A DNA stretch of 15,976 bases from Burkholderiales bacterium UBA2459 (GTDB taxonomy: Bacteria > Pseudomonadota > Gammaproteobacteria > Burkholderiales > Burkholderiaceae_E). The stretch covers positions 2,611 to 18,586 of the forward strand of contig DDPV01000029.1 in assembly GCA_002342365.1 (NCBI GenBank). Reading direction: 5' to 3'. Below are positions 1 to 6,113 of the stretch, piece after piece; the first letter of the stretch is position 1, and each line of letters opens with the position of its first letter. The notes beneath the pieces are model-generated. The model ran no database searches, was not told the origin of the DNA, and saw only the letters and a program-made list of their open reading frames with translations. A program made the translations under genes and the position numbers.

Positions 1-564
1 CCCAACCGCAGCGCGCACCTGGCTTTACTGTGCTATGCCGATGGCGAGCGTCGCTACATTCTCGCCCCGCGCGGGGTGCAAGCGGGTGACCAGCTGATGA
101 GTGGCTCGCAAGCGCCGATTCGGTCTGGCAACGCGATGCCGATTCGCAACATCCCGGTGGGCTCGACCATTCATTGCATCGAAATGCTCCCGGGCAAGGG
201 TGCGCAAGTGGCGCGCTCGGCAGGAACCTCAGCTCGCTTGCTTGCCCGTGAAGGCACCTATGCGCAGGTTCGTCTGCGCTCAGGCGAGGTGCGCCGTGTG
301 CACATCGAGTGCCGTGCCACGCTGGGTGAGGTTGGTAACGAAGAGCATAGCTTGCGCAAACTCGGCAAGGCCGGAGCGAAACGCTGGCGCGGTATCCGAC
401 CCACCGTCCGTGGCGAGACGATGAACCCGGTCGATCACCCCCACGGTGGCCGCACGCGAGGCAACAGACATGCTGTCTCGCCTTGGGGCCAACCCACCAA
501 GGGCTACAAAACCCGTCGCAACAAGCGCACCGATTCCATGATCGTGCAGCGGCGCGGCAAGTAA
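1..564 (+). CDS. rplB: 50S ribosomal protein L2 (5'-truncated by window edge)
   Basis: The frame is open from base 1 and ends at TAA 562-564, giving the last 187 residues of a protein normally about 275 long, so roughly the first third lies outside the window. The first visible residues, PNRSAHLALLCYADGERRYI, match the conserved central L2 segment. The C-terminal part holds MNPVDHPHGG and PWGQPTKGYKTRRNKRTD, the region L2 places near the peptidyl transferase centre of the large subunit; the His of DHPHGG that corresponds to E. coli His229 is present. The usual HPHGGGEG loop is altered here to HPHGGRTRG (see findings). It is followed after 20 bases by rpsS, the standard S10-operon order. Confidence 0.98.
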   Translation, partial: PNRSAHLALLCYADGERRYILAPRGVQAGDQLMSGSQAPIRSGNAMPIRNIPVGSTIHCIEMLPGKGAQVARSAGTSARLLAREGTYAQVRLRSGEVRRVHIECRATLGEVGNEEHSLRKLGKAGAKRWRGIRPTVRGETMNPVDHPHGGRTRGNRHAVSPWGQPTKGYKTRRNKRTDSMIVQRRGK

Positions 565-584
565 ATCGAAGATCCGAGAAAACC

Positions 585-860
585 ATGGCACGTTCAGTCA
601 AAAAAGGGCCCTTCGTCGACGCCCACTTGCTCAAGAAAGTCGACACCGCGATCGCTATAAAAGACAAAAAGCCGATCAAAACCTGGTCACGGCGTTCGAC
701 GGTGATACCCGATTTTGTCGGGTTGACGATCGCGGTCCACAACGGCCGGCAGCATGTCCCGGTCTTTGTCAACGAGAACATGGTCGGCCACAAACTCGGC
801 GAATTCGCGCTGACCCGGACCTTCAAGGGCCACGCAGCTGACAAGAAAGCCAAACGCTAG
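585..860 (+). CDS. rpsS: 30S ribosomal protein S19
   Basis: This encodes 91 residues, against 92 in E. coli, starting MARSVKKGPFVDAHLLKKV. S19 sits in the head of the small subunit with S13. The family signature is seen in KTWSRRSTVIPDFVGLTIAVHNG and the C-terminal GHKLGEFALTRTFKGHAADKKAKR. The ATG at 585 was chosen because the conserved N terminus starts exactly there; a weak purine run (GAGAA, around 576-580) precedes it. The open frame extends further upstream inside rplB, but that part is not conserved. Its stop TAG forms the first bases of the rplV ribosome binding site. Confidence 0.98.
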   Translation: MARSVKKGPFVDAHLLKKVDTAIAIKDKKPIKTWSRRSTVIPDFVGLTIAVHNGRQHVPVFVNENMVGHKLGEFALTRTFKGHAADKKAKR

Positions 861-871
861 GAGGCCGGATC

Positions 872-1201
872 ATGCAAACACAAGCCATTCTTCGCGGAGT
901 TCGTCTGTCAGCGCAAAAAGGTCGGTTGATGGCCGACATGATTCGCGGCAAGCCGGTCGAACAAGCGCTTACGACGCTTCAATTTGCGCCGCAGAAATCG
1001 GCAAAGATTTTGCGCAAGGTGCTCGAGTCGGCAATTGCCAACGCCGAGCACAACGACGGCGCCGATGTGGACGAACTCAAGGTCACCACGGTCCATGTTG
1101 AAAAAGGCGCTTCGATGCGACGCTTTGACGCAAGGGCCAAAGGCCGTGGCGTTCGGATCGAGAAGCAGACCTGCCATATTTACCTCACCGTAGGTCATTA
1201 A
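872..1201 (+). CDS. rplV: 50S ribosomal protein L22
   Basis: L22 has 109 residues here (E. coli 110). It is a 23S rRNA binding protein whose long beta-hairpin lines the peptide exit tunnel. That hairpin is visible at residues 78-103, with the tip at SMRRFDARAKGR (81-92), the region altered in some macrolide-resistant bacteria. The N-terminal LRGVRLSAQKGRLMADMIRGK is typical of the family. A perfect AGGAGG Shine-Dalgarno at 859-864 overlaps the rpsS stop codon, so translation of the two genes is probably coupled. rpsC follows after 10 bases. Confidence 0.98.
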   Translation: MQTQAILRGVRLSAQKGRLMADMIRGKPVEQALTTLQFAPQKSAKILRKVLESAIANAEHNDGADVDELKVTTVHVEKGASMRRFDARAKGRGVRIEKQTCHIYLTVGH

Positions 1202-1211
1202 GAGGATAGCC

Positions 1212-2069
1212 ATGGGACAAAAGATTCATCCGACCGGTTTCCGCCTCTCGGTGAGCCGCGACTGGGCTTCGCGCTGGTACGCCAACTCGCGTAACTACCC
1301 GGTGATGCTCAATGAAGATCTACGGGTACGCGAATACCTCGGTCGACGCCTCAAGGGCGCATCCGTTGGGCGAATCGTGATCGAGCGGCCGGCACGCAAC
1401 GCAAGAATCACGATTTATTCGGCAAGGCCCGGTGTGGTCATCGGCAAGAAAGGTGAGGACATCGAGCAGTTGAAGTCCGATCTCCAAAAGCTGATGGGCG
1501 TTCCGGTGCATGTCAACATCGAAGAGATTCGCAAGCCTGAAATCGACGCGCAGCTGATCGCCGACTCGATCACCCAGCAACTTGAGCGCCGGATCATGTT
1601 TCGGCGGGCGATGAAGCGGGCGATGCAAAACGCGATGCGTTTGGGCGCGCAGGGCATCAAGATCATGAGTTCGGGGCGCCTCAACGGTATTGAGATTGCG
1701 CGTACTGAGTGGTATCGCGAAGGCCGCGTGCCTTTGCATACCTTGCGTGCTGATATTCAGTACGGTTTTTCAACGGCCACCACCACCTACGGCATCATCG
1801 GCGTGAAGGTTTGGGTCTACAAGGGTGACACCCTCGGACGCAGCGATTTACAAGCCGGGGTAGAAAAAGAAGCGCCGATTGAGCGTGAAGAGCGCAAGCC
1901 GCGCAAACCACCGGGCTCGCGTCCTGGCGCTGCCCCGGGCGCGCGGCCGCCGCGTCGTAAACCCGAGGGGGTTGAGGCGGTCGCGACCGAGGCCAAGCCT
2001 GAGGTGCCCAAAACAACCGTCAAGCGCGTTCGCCGCGCCCCTGTGGCAGGCGATAAGCCCGCTGAATGA
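1212..2069 (+). CDS. rpsC: 30S ribosomal protein S3 with long C-terminal tail
   Basis: S3 lies at the mRNA entry side of the small subunit. The 285-residue product is longer than the 233 residues of E. coli S3. The type-2 KH RNA-binding domain spans about residues 39-107, with its GxxG loop at GKKG (78-81). The conserved C-terminal domain runs to about 215 (LHTLRADIQYG, 176-185; IGVKVWVYKGD, 196-206). From about residue 216 there is a low-complexity tail rich in Pro, Arg, Lys, Ala and Glu. Related tails occur in S3 of other Burkholderiales, so this is a lineage feature, not an error. AGAGGA at 1201-1206 is the ribosome binding site. Confidence 0.98.
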   Translation: MGQKIHPTGFRLSVSRDWASRWYANSRNYPVMLNEDLRVREYLGRRLKGASVGRIVIERPARNARITIYSARPGVVIGKKGEDIEQLKSDLQKLMGVPVHVNIEEIRKPEIDAQLIADSITQQLERRIMFRRAMKRAMQNAMRLGAQGIKIMSSGRLNGIEIARTEWYREGRVPLHTLRADIQYGFSTATTTYGIIGVKVWVYKGDTLGRSDLQAGVEKEAPIEREERKPRKPPGSRPGAAPGARPPRRKPEGVEAVATEAKPEVPKTTVKRVRRAPVAGDKPAE

Positions 2070-2089
2070 TTCGGCTGGAGATTTAAATC

Positions 2090-2506
2090 ATGCTGCAACC
2101 ATCACGCAGAAAATATAGGAAAGAGCAAAAGGGGCGCAACAAGGGTCTTGCGACCCGCGGCGCCAGCGTTTCTTTTGGCGAATTTGGTCTTAAGGCAACA
2201 GCACGCGGCCGGCTTACCGCGCGTCAGATCGAGGCTGCCCGTCGAGCCATGACCCGGCACATCAAGCGCGGTGGACGGGTATGGATTCGCATTTTTCCGG
2301 ATAAGCCGATTTCCAGAAAGCCCGCCGAAGTGCGTATGGGCAACGGCAAGGGTAATCCTGAGTACTACGTGGCCGAGATTCAGCCTGGCAAAGTGCTCTA
2401 CGAAATGGACGGCGTCAACGAGCAACTGGCGCGCGAAGCCTTTGCGCTGGCTGCGGCCAAGCTGCCCTTGTCAACCGTCTTCGTCACCCGCATGGTCGGC
2501 GCCTGA
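2090..2506 (+). CDS. rplP: 50S ribosomal protein L16
   Basis: L16 is a 138-residue protein (E. coli 136) of the large subunit near the A-site tRNA elbow and 5S rRNA side. It opens MLQPSRRKYRKEQKGRNKGL and carries the signature RGRLTARQIEAARRAMTRH (39-57) and KPAEVRMGNGKGNPEYYVA. Arg82 in VRMGNGKG corresponds to E. coli Arg81, which is hydroxylated there. GGAG at 2077-2080, nine bases before the ATG, is the ribosome binding site. It lies 20 bases after rpsC and precedes rpmC, the normal S10-operon order. Confidence 0.98.
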   Translation: MLQPSRRKYRKEQKGRNKGLATRGASVSFGEFGLKATARGRLTARQIEAARRAMTRHIKRGGRVWIRIFPDKPISRKPAEVRMGNGKGNPEYYVAEIQPGKVLYEMDGVNEQLAREAFALAAAKLPLSTVFVTRMVGA

Positions 2507-2532
2507 CCAAGGTGCTGCCGAGGAACAACACG

Positions 2533-2727
2533 ATGAAAGCAAGCGAACTCCGATCAAAAGACCAGTCTGCGCTGCAAAGCGAATTGAACGACCTTCTCAA
2601 GGCCCACTTCTCCTTGCGTATGCGGCATGGCACCCAGCAACTGAGCAACACAAGCCAACTTGGCAAGGTCAAGCGCGACATTGCGCGAGTGAAAACCATC
2701 ATGCGTGAAAAGGCAGCTCAATCATGA
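2533..2727 (+). CDS. rpmC: 50S ribosomal protein L29
   Basis: This 64-residue helical protein (E. coli 63) binds 23S rRNA beside the exit tunnel, where L23 and L29 form the docking area for nascent-chain factors. It begins MKASELRSKDQSALQSELND and contains LGKVKRDIARVKTIM (43-57), the family's second helix. The frame is also open from a GTG at 2512, but the conserved N terminus and GAGGA at 2520-2524 fix the start at 2533. The stop codon overlaps the start of rpsQ as ATGA, so the two are translationally coupled. Confidence 0.97.
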   Translation: MKASELRSKDQSALQSELNDLLKAHFSLRMRHGTQQLSNTSQLGKVKRDIARVKTIMREKAAQS

Positions 2728-3017
2728 ACGAAGTCAGTCAAGACCATGTCGCCGCGCAGCCTGCGGTTGCAAAGGGCGTAAAGCGGAGCCTTGTCGGCCG
2801 AGTGACTTCCAACAAGATGATGAAGACGGTCACTGTGCTGATCGAGCGGCGCGAAAAACATCCGCTTTATGGGAAGTACCTGGTGCAGTCGAAAAAAATC
2901 CACGCCCATACCGAAGAGCAGATCGCCGAGGGTGATCTGGTCGAAGTTCAGGAATGTCGGCCGATTTCCAGGACAAAAACCTGGTCGGTGGTGCGGGTGA
3001 TCGAACGTGCGGCCTAA
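2724..3017 (+). CDS. rpsQ: 30S ribosomal protein S17
   Basis: S17 is an OB-fold 16S rRNA binding protein of the small subunit; the product has 97 residues (E. coli 84), the extra length being a short acidic/Ala-rich N-terminal lead-in. The core is typical: LVGRVTSNKMMKTVTVLIER (23-42), RREKHPLYGKYL and ECRPISRTKTWSVVRVIE. The ATG overlaps the rpmC stop by four bases. This is the last gene of the S10 operon. A long non-coding gap with a promoter follows, so transcription of the spc genes can be boosted or restarted here. Confidence 0.97.
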   Translation: MNEVSQDHVAAQPAVAKGVKRSLVGRVTSNKMMKTVTVLIERREKHPLYGKYLVQSKKIHAHTEEQIAEGDLVEVQECRPISRTKTWSVVRVIERAA

Positions 3018-3034
3018 ACGGCCTAGCGTTTGAC

Positions 3035-3063
3035 TTGACAGATTAAGGAATTCGTAAGATACT
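3035..3063 (+). promoter_or_regulatory. Sigma-70 promoter for the spc operon
   Basis: A perfect -35 hexamer TTGACA (3035-3040) is followed after exactly 17 bases by GATACT (3058-3063), which keeps the A, T, A and T of TATAAT at positions 2, 3, 4 and 6. The surrounding bases are more AT-rich than the flanking genes. It sits 18 bases after the rpsQ stop, at the place where E. coli also has the spc promoter. If used, it would give a 5' leader of about 300 bases before rplN. A second -10-like box, TAAAAT at 3171-3176, lacks a well-spaced -35. Confidence 0.7.
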
Positions 3064-3373
3064 CGAAAGCTGCTCAAAATTTTCTAATTTCTGAGCACAA
3101 ACCTTTAGCTGTAAATCGATGTGCGGGTGATGTGGTTTTGACTTAAGCGGATTTGATCGCTTGTGCGCAATAAAATGCTGCGCTTGGCGCCAGATCGTTG
3201 ACTAATCGGTTGTTCAACCCGTTCTAGGGTCCAAGACTGTCCGGTTTGTTGCTTCAACCTCAAGCATTTGGATGCTTTGCAGGTTGAATGCCCGGGAAGT
3301 TTGTTCGGTGGGCGCTGCTTTCGCGGCTGCGCCGGGACAAACAACCCACCGGTTCAAGTTGGGGTGGGAAATC
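3064..3373 (+). other. Long non-coding leader of rplN (candidate structured 5' UTR)
   Basis: Most of the 356 bases between rpsQ and rplN show no convincing gene. The first part (to about 3180) is AT-rich. The second part contains an imperfect hairpin at 3253-3288, a GC-rich hairpin at 3300-3341 (TTTGT/ACAAA outside GGCGC/GCGCC), and then a CCCACC at 3345-3350 that can pair with GGTGGG either at 3307-3312 or at 3363-3368. The second GGTGGG overlaps the rplN ribosome binding site. A function in translational control of rplN is inferred only from this layout. Confidence 0.5.
3253..3288 (+). promoter_or_regulatory. Hairpin in the rplN leader
   Basis: TTCAACCT (3253-3260) is complementary to AGGTTGAA (3281-3288). 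Inside, AAGCAT (3262-3267) pairs with ATGCTT (3272-3277) around a TTGG tetraloop, leaving a small 1x3 internal loop. That gives 14 base pairs in two helices. There is no T run after it, so it does not look like an intrinsic terminator. It could be a protein-binding or RNA-stability element; the sequence does not say which. Confidence 0.55.
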
Positions 3374-3742
3374 ATGATTCAAACAGAGTCCAGACTGGGT
3401 GTTGCTGACAACACGGGTGCACGTTCGGTGATGTGTATCAAGGTGCTCGGCGGTTCAAAACGCCGCTACGCGAACATCGGCGACATCATCAAAGTGTCGA
3501 TCAAAGAAGCGCAACCTCGCGGCCGAGTCAAAAAAGGCGAGATTTATAACGCTGTGGTCGTTCGAACAGCAAAAGGCGTGCGTCGTGCTGATGGTTCGCT
3601 GGTGAAGTTTGACGAAAACGCGGCTGTATTGCTCAACAGCAAATTGGAGCCGATTGGCACCCGTATCTTCGGACCGGTCACCCGTGAGCTGCGAACCGAG
3701 CGCTTCATGAAGATTGTGTCACTCGCCCCCGAAGTGCTTTGA
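3374..3742 (+). CDS. rplN: 50S ribosomal protein L14
   Basis: L14 is a 122-residue core protein of the large-subunit interface (E. coli 123). It begins MIQTESRLGVADNTGARSVM, exactly as the family does, and contains RRYANIGDIIKVSIKEAQPR and GSLVKFDENAAVLLN. The frame stays open upstream as far as an ATG at 3272, but the extra residues are not part of L14 and that ATG has no ribosome binding site. The start at 3374 is preceded by the GT-rich run GGGGTGGG (3361-3368), a variant of GAGGTG. It is the first gene of the spc operon. Confidence 0.98.
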   Translation: MIQTESRLGVADNTGARSVMCIKVLGGSKRRYANIGDIIKVSIKEAQPRGRVKKGEIYNAVVVRTAKGVRRADGSLVKFDENAAVLLNSKLEPIGTRIFGPVTRELRTERFMKIVSLAPEVL

Positions 3743-3764
3743 GCGGTGCCGAGGAGAGAGCCAA

Positions 3765-4082
3765 ATGCAGAAAATTCGTAAAGGCGATGAAGTTGTGGTG
3801 ATCACAGGGCGCGATAAGGGCAAGCGAGGAACCGTCTTGCGCCGCATCGACGATGAGCATCTCCTGGTTGAAGGTGTTCATGTGGTGAAAAAGCATGTTC
3901 GCCCCAACCCGATGAAGGGGGAAACCGGCGGTATTGTCGACAAAACGATGCCGATCAACCGATCGAACGTGATGTTGTTCAATCCGGCCACAGGCAAAGG
4001 CGATCGCGTTGGCATCCGGGTTTTGGAAGACGGCAACAAAGTGCGCTTTTTCAAATCCAATGGCGAGCAGGTCAAGGCCTAA
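3765..4082 (+). CDS. rplX: 50S ribosomal protein L24
   Basis: L24 initiates assembly of the large subunit by binding the 5' domain of 23S rRNA. The 105-residue product (E. coli 104) starts MQKIRKGDEVVVITGRDKGK, which holds the KOW motif (about residues 5-31), followed by VRPNPMKGETGGIVDK and a C-terminal DGNKVRFFKSNGE. GAGGAGAGAG at 3751-3760 is a strong ribosome binding site and fixes the start at 3765; an in-frame upstream extension inside rplN is not conserved. A 114-base gap containing a possible small ORF separates it from rplE. Confidence 0.97.
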   Translation: MQKIRKGDEVVVITGRDKGKRGTVLRRIDDEHLLVEGVHVVKKHVRPNPMKGETGGIVDKTMPINRSNVMLFNPATGKGDRVGIRVLEDGNKVRFFKSNGEQVKA

Positions 4083-4097
4083 GACGAGGGCACCTCG

Positions 4098-4193
4098 ATG
4101 ACTTCACACGCTGCCGGCCTCGAATACTTCGCTTTCGTACCGGGCGATTGCCTGCCCGAAGCCATTGATATCAGGCGACTTCAAGAGATCTGA
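4098..4193 (+). CDS. Possible 31-residue small ORF between rplX and rplE
   Basis: The ATG at 4098 opens a 32-codon frame that ends with TGA at 4191-4193, three bases before the rplE ATG. It therefore fills the rplX-rplE gap. GAGGG at 4086-4090, seven bases upstream, is a plausible ribosome binding site, although it also lies in a small hairpin (CGAGG 4085-4089 with CCTCG 4093-4097). The peptide starts MTSHAAGLEYFAFVPG and ends RRLQEI; I recognise no family. A frame of this length arises by chance fairly often, so it may be non-coding leader RNA. In E. coli this neighbourhood carries the S8 autoregulatory site. The segment 4141-4158 can form CGGGC/GCCCG with an 8-base loop. Confidence 0.35.
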   Translation: MTSHAAGLEYFAFVPGDCLPEAIDIRRLQEI

Positions 4194-4196
4194 ACC

Positions 4197-4736
4197 ATGT
4201 CACGTTTTCAACAACTCTATCGAGATCAGGTGGTACCCAGCCTGATGCAGCAGTTCAACTACAAGTCGGTGATGCAGGTTCCTCGGATCACCAAAATCAC
4301 GCTGAATATGGGTGTTTCAGAGGCGGTTGCTGACAAAAAGGTACTTGACCACGCAGTGGGCGATCTCACCAAGATCGCCGGTCAGAAGCCTGTAATCACA
4401 AAAGCCAAAAAACCGATTGCTGGCTTCAAAATTCGTCAAGGCTATCCAATCGGCACGATGGTCACATTGCGTGGCGGACGGATGTTTGAGTTTTTAGATC
4501 GTCTTGTCACCGTGGCGCTGCCTCGTGTGCGCGATTTTCGTGGGGTATCGGCCAAGGCTTTTGATGGCCGTGGCAATTACAACATCGGTGTGAAAGAACA
4601 GATTATTTTTCCAGAGATCGAGTACGACAAGATTGACGCGATCCGTGGTCTGAATATCTCGATCACCACGACTGCTAAGTCTGACGACGAGGCGAGGGCG
4701 CTTTTGACAGCCTTCCGTTTCCCATTCCGCAACTGA
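4197..4736 (+). CDS. rplE: 50S ribosomal protein L5
   Basis: L5 binds 5S rRNA in the central protuberance and contacts the P-site tRNA. The product has 179 residues, the same length as in E. coli, and begins MSRFQQLYRDQVVPSLMQQF. Family segments seen are KITLNMGVSEAVADKK (33-48), GQKPVITKAKKPIAGFKIR (57-75) and the C-terminal FPEIEYDKIDAIRGLNISI. The region before the ATG (AGAGATCTGAACC) has only a weak Shine-Dalgarno, so translation may depend on upstream translation or RNA structure. rpsN follows after nine bases. Confidence 0.98.
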   Translation: MSRFQQLYRDQVVPSLMQQFNYKSVMQVPRITKITLNMGVSEAVADKKVLDHAVGDLTKIAGQKPVITKAKKPIAGFKIRQGYPIGTMVTLRGGRMFEFLDRLVTVALPRVRDFRGVSAKAFDGRGNYNIGVKEQIIFPEIEYDKIDAIRGLNISITTTAKSDDEARALLTAFRFPFRN

Positions 4737-4745
4737 GGTGATGCC

Positions 4746-5051
4746 ATGGCAAAACTTTCCGTGATCAATCGAAATCTCAAACGCGAAGCGCTGGTGAAAA
4801 AGTTTGCCGCTAAGCGCGCTGCCCTTAAGGCTGTGATCGATGACAGCAGCCGTTCAGACGAAGACCGTTATGAGGCGCGACTCGCGCTTCAGCAGTTGCC
4901 CCGCAACGCCAACCCCACGCGGCTGCGCAGCCGCTGTGAGATTACCGGCCGGCCGCGTGGTGTGTACAGCAAGTTCGGTCTGGGCCGCAGCAAGCTTCGC
5001 GAAGCCGTGATGCGTGGGGACGTGCCCGGGATGGTCAAGGCGAGCTGGTAA
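4746..5051 (+). CDS. rpsN: 30S ribosomal protein S14 (zinc-free form)
   Basis: The 101-residue product equals the long, zinc-independent S14 of E. coli; it lacks the four-cysteine ribbon of the short form and has a single Cys. It begins MAKLSVINRNLKREALVKKF and carries LQQLPRNANPTRLRSRCEIT and GRPRGVYSKFGLGRSKLRE, the conserved 16S rRNA binding part in the head of the small subunit. GAGGTGAT at 4735-4742, overlapping the rplE stop, is a very strong ribosome binding site. Its own stop codon TAA lies inside a 13-base sequence that is directly repeated 15 bases later. Confidence 0.98.
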   Translation: MAKLSVINRNLKREALVKKFAAKRAALKAVIDDSSRSDEDRYEARLALQQLPRNANPTRLRSRCEITGRPRGVYSKFGLGRSKLREAVMRGDVPGMVKASW

Positions 5052-5074
5052 TTGTGGGCGAGGTAATTGTGGGC
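5047..5074 (+). repeat. Tandem 15-bp duplication across the rpsN stop codon
   Basis: GGTAATTGTGGGC occurs at 5047-5059 and again at 5062-5074, a period of 15 bases. The first copy includes the last two bases of the final Trp codon and the TAA of rpsN; the second supplies another TAA. It looks like a recent slippage or unequal-exchange duplication. The rest of the gap to rpsH (to 5160) holds a small hairpin CCGAT/ATCGG at 5114-5128 and no convincing promoter. Confidence 0.9.
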
Positions 5075-5160
5075 CAACCCGTGTTTGCTGCGCCTGACCT
5101 GATGTTGATACACCCGATGAACAATCGGATCTGATAAGAGTATAGGAAAAGGAAGATTCC

Positions 5161-5556
5161 ATGAGCATGAGCGATCCTATCGCGGACATGTTCACACGTA
5201 TCCGCAACGCCCAGCGCGTTGAAAAAGGTGCGGTGAGCATGCCCTCGTCCAAGCTCAAGGTGGCGATTGCCCAGGTTTTGAAAGAAGAGGGCTATATCGA
5301 GGGTTTTCAGGTGGCCCACGAGGGGGCGAAGTCGCAGCTGCATGTGAGCTTGAAATATTACGCAGGTCGTCCGGTCATCGAGCGTCTTGAGCGTGTTTCC
5401 AAGCCTGGCTTGAGGGTTTATCGCGGCAAGGAAGCCATCCCTAAGGTGATGGACGGACTCGGTGTCGCGATTGTCTCAACGCCTCGCGGCGTTATGACCG
5501 ATCGCAGGGCGCGCGCCAACGGTGTTGGCGGCGAAGTACTCGCTTTCGTTGCCTAA
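5161..5556 (+). CDS. rpsH: 30S ribosomal protein S8
   Basis: S8 binds helix 21 of 16S rRNA and, in E. coli, represses its own spc operon. The product has 131 residues (E. coli 130). It begins MSMSDPIADMFTRIRNAQRV, identical in layout to Burkholderiales S8, and ends with STPRGVMTDRRARANGVGGE (102-121), the family signature. A second in-frame ATG lies six bases in; the first was chosen because relatives begin MSMSDP and because AAGGAAG at 5149-5155 is well spaced for it. rplF follows after 11 bases. Confidence 0.98.
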   Translation: MSMSDPIADMFTRIRNAQRVEKGAVSMPSSKLKVAIAQVLKEEGYIEGFQVAHEGAKSQLHVSLKYYAGRPVIERLERVSKPGLRVYRGKEAIPKVMDGLGVAIVSTPRGVMTDRRARANGVGGEVLAFVA

Positions 5557-5567
5557 GGGAGAAGCAA

Positions 5568-6101
5568 ATGTCACGCGTAGCGCGCATGCCGGTTGCCATT
5601 CCGGCCGGTGTTGAAGTGCAGCTTGAATCCAGCTCGATTTCGGTCAAGGGCGCCTTGGGCACACTTTCGATGCGGGTGAACCCGCTGGTTCAGTTGGTCC
5701 GCGAGGGCGATCAGCTGCTTGCAAAAGCGGTCAACGAGTCCAGGGAGGCCAGTGCAATGTCCGGTACCTTCCGGATGCTTGTGTCCAACATGATCCACGG
5801 TGTGAGCAAGGGCTGGGAGAAAAAACTCAACTTGGTGGGCGTGGGCTACCGAGCCCAAGCTCAGGGCGCCAATCTGAATTTGTCGCTGGGCTTTTCGCAT
5901 CCGGTTGTGTATCAGCTGCCGGTCGGTATCAAGGCTGAGACGCCCACCCAGACCGAGATTTTGATCAAAGGTGCAGACCGCCAAAGGGTCGGTCAGGTGG
6001 CAGCTGAAGTCAGAGCCTACCGGCCTCCGGAACCTTACAAGGGTAAGGGTGTTCGCTACGCCAATGAGGTCGTGGCGATCAAGGAAACCAAGAAAAAATA
6101 A
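5568..6101 (+). CDS. rplF: 50S ribosomal protein L6
   Basis: L6 is a two-domain protein near the factor-binding site of the large subunit. The 177-residue product matches the E. coli length. It starts MSRVARMPVAIPAGVEVQLE and includes the central WEKKLNLVGVGYRAQAQG and the C-terminal signature PPEPYKGKGVRYANEVVAIK. GGGAGAA at 5557-5563, directly after the rpsH stop, is the ribosome binding site. The order rpsH-rplF-rplR-rpsE is that of the spc operon. Confidence 0.98.
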   Translation: MSRVARMPVAIPAGVEVQLESSSISVKGALGTLSMRVNPLVQLVREGDQLLAKAVNESREASAMSGTFRMLVSNMIHGVSKGWEKKLNLVGVGYRAQAQGANLNLSLGFSHPVVYQLPVGIKAETPTQTEILIKGADRQRVGQVAAEVRAYRPPEPYKGKGVRYANEVVAIKETKKK

Positions 6102-6113
6102 TCGGAGCGGATC

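Noticed and set aside
3072..3096. Terminator after rpsQ (GCTCA/TGAGC)
   Set aside because: Only five pairs with a 15-base loop and no following T run; it also lies just downstream of the promoter.
3272..3373. In-frame N-terminal extension of L14 from an ATG at 3272
   Set aside because: L14 is conserved from MIQTESRLG at 3374; the extension has no family match, no ribosome binding site, and its ATG lies in the loop side of a hairpin.
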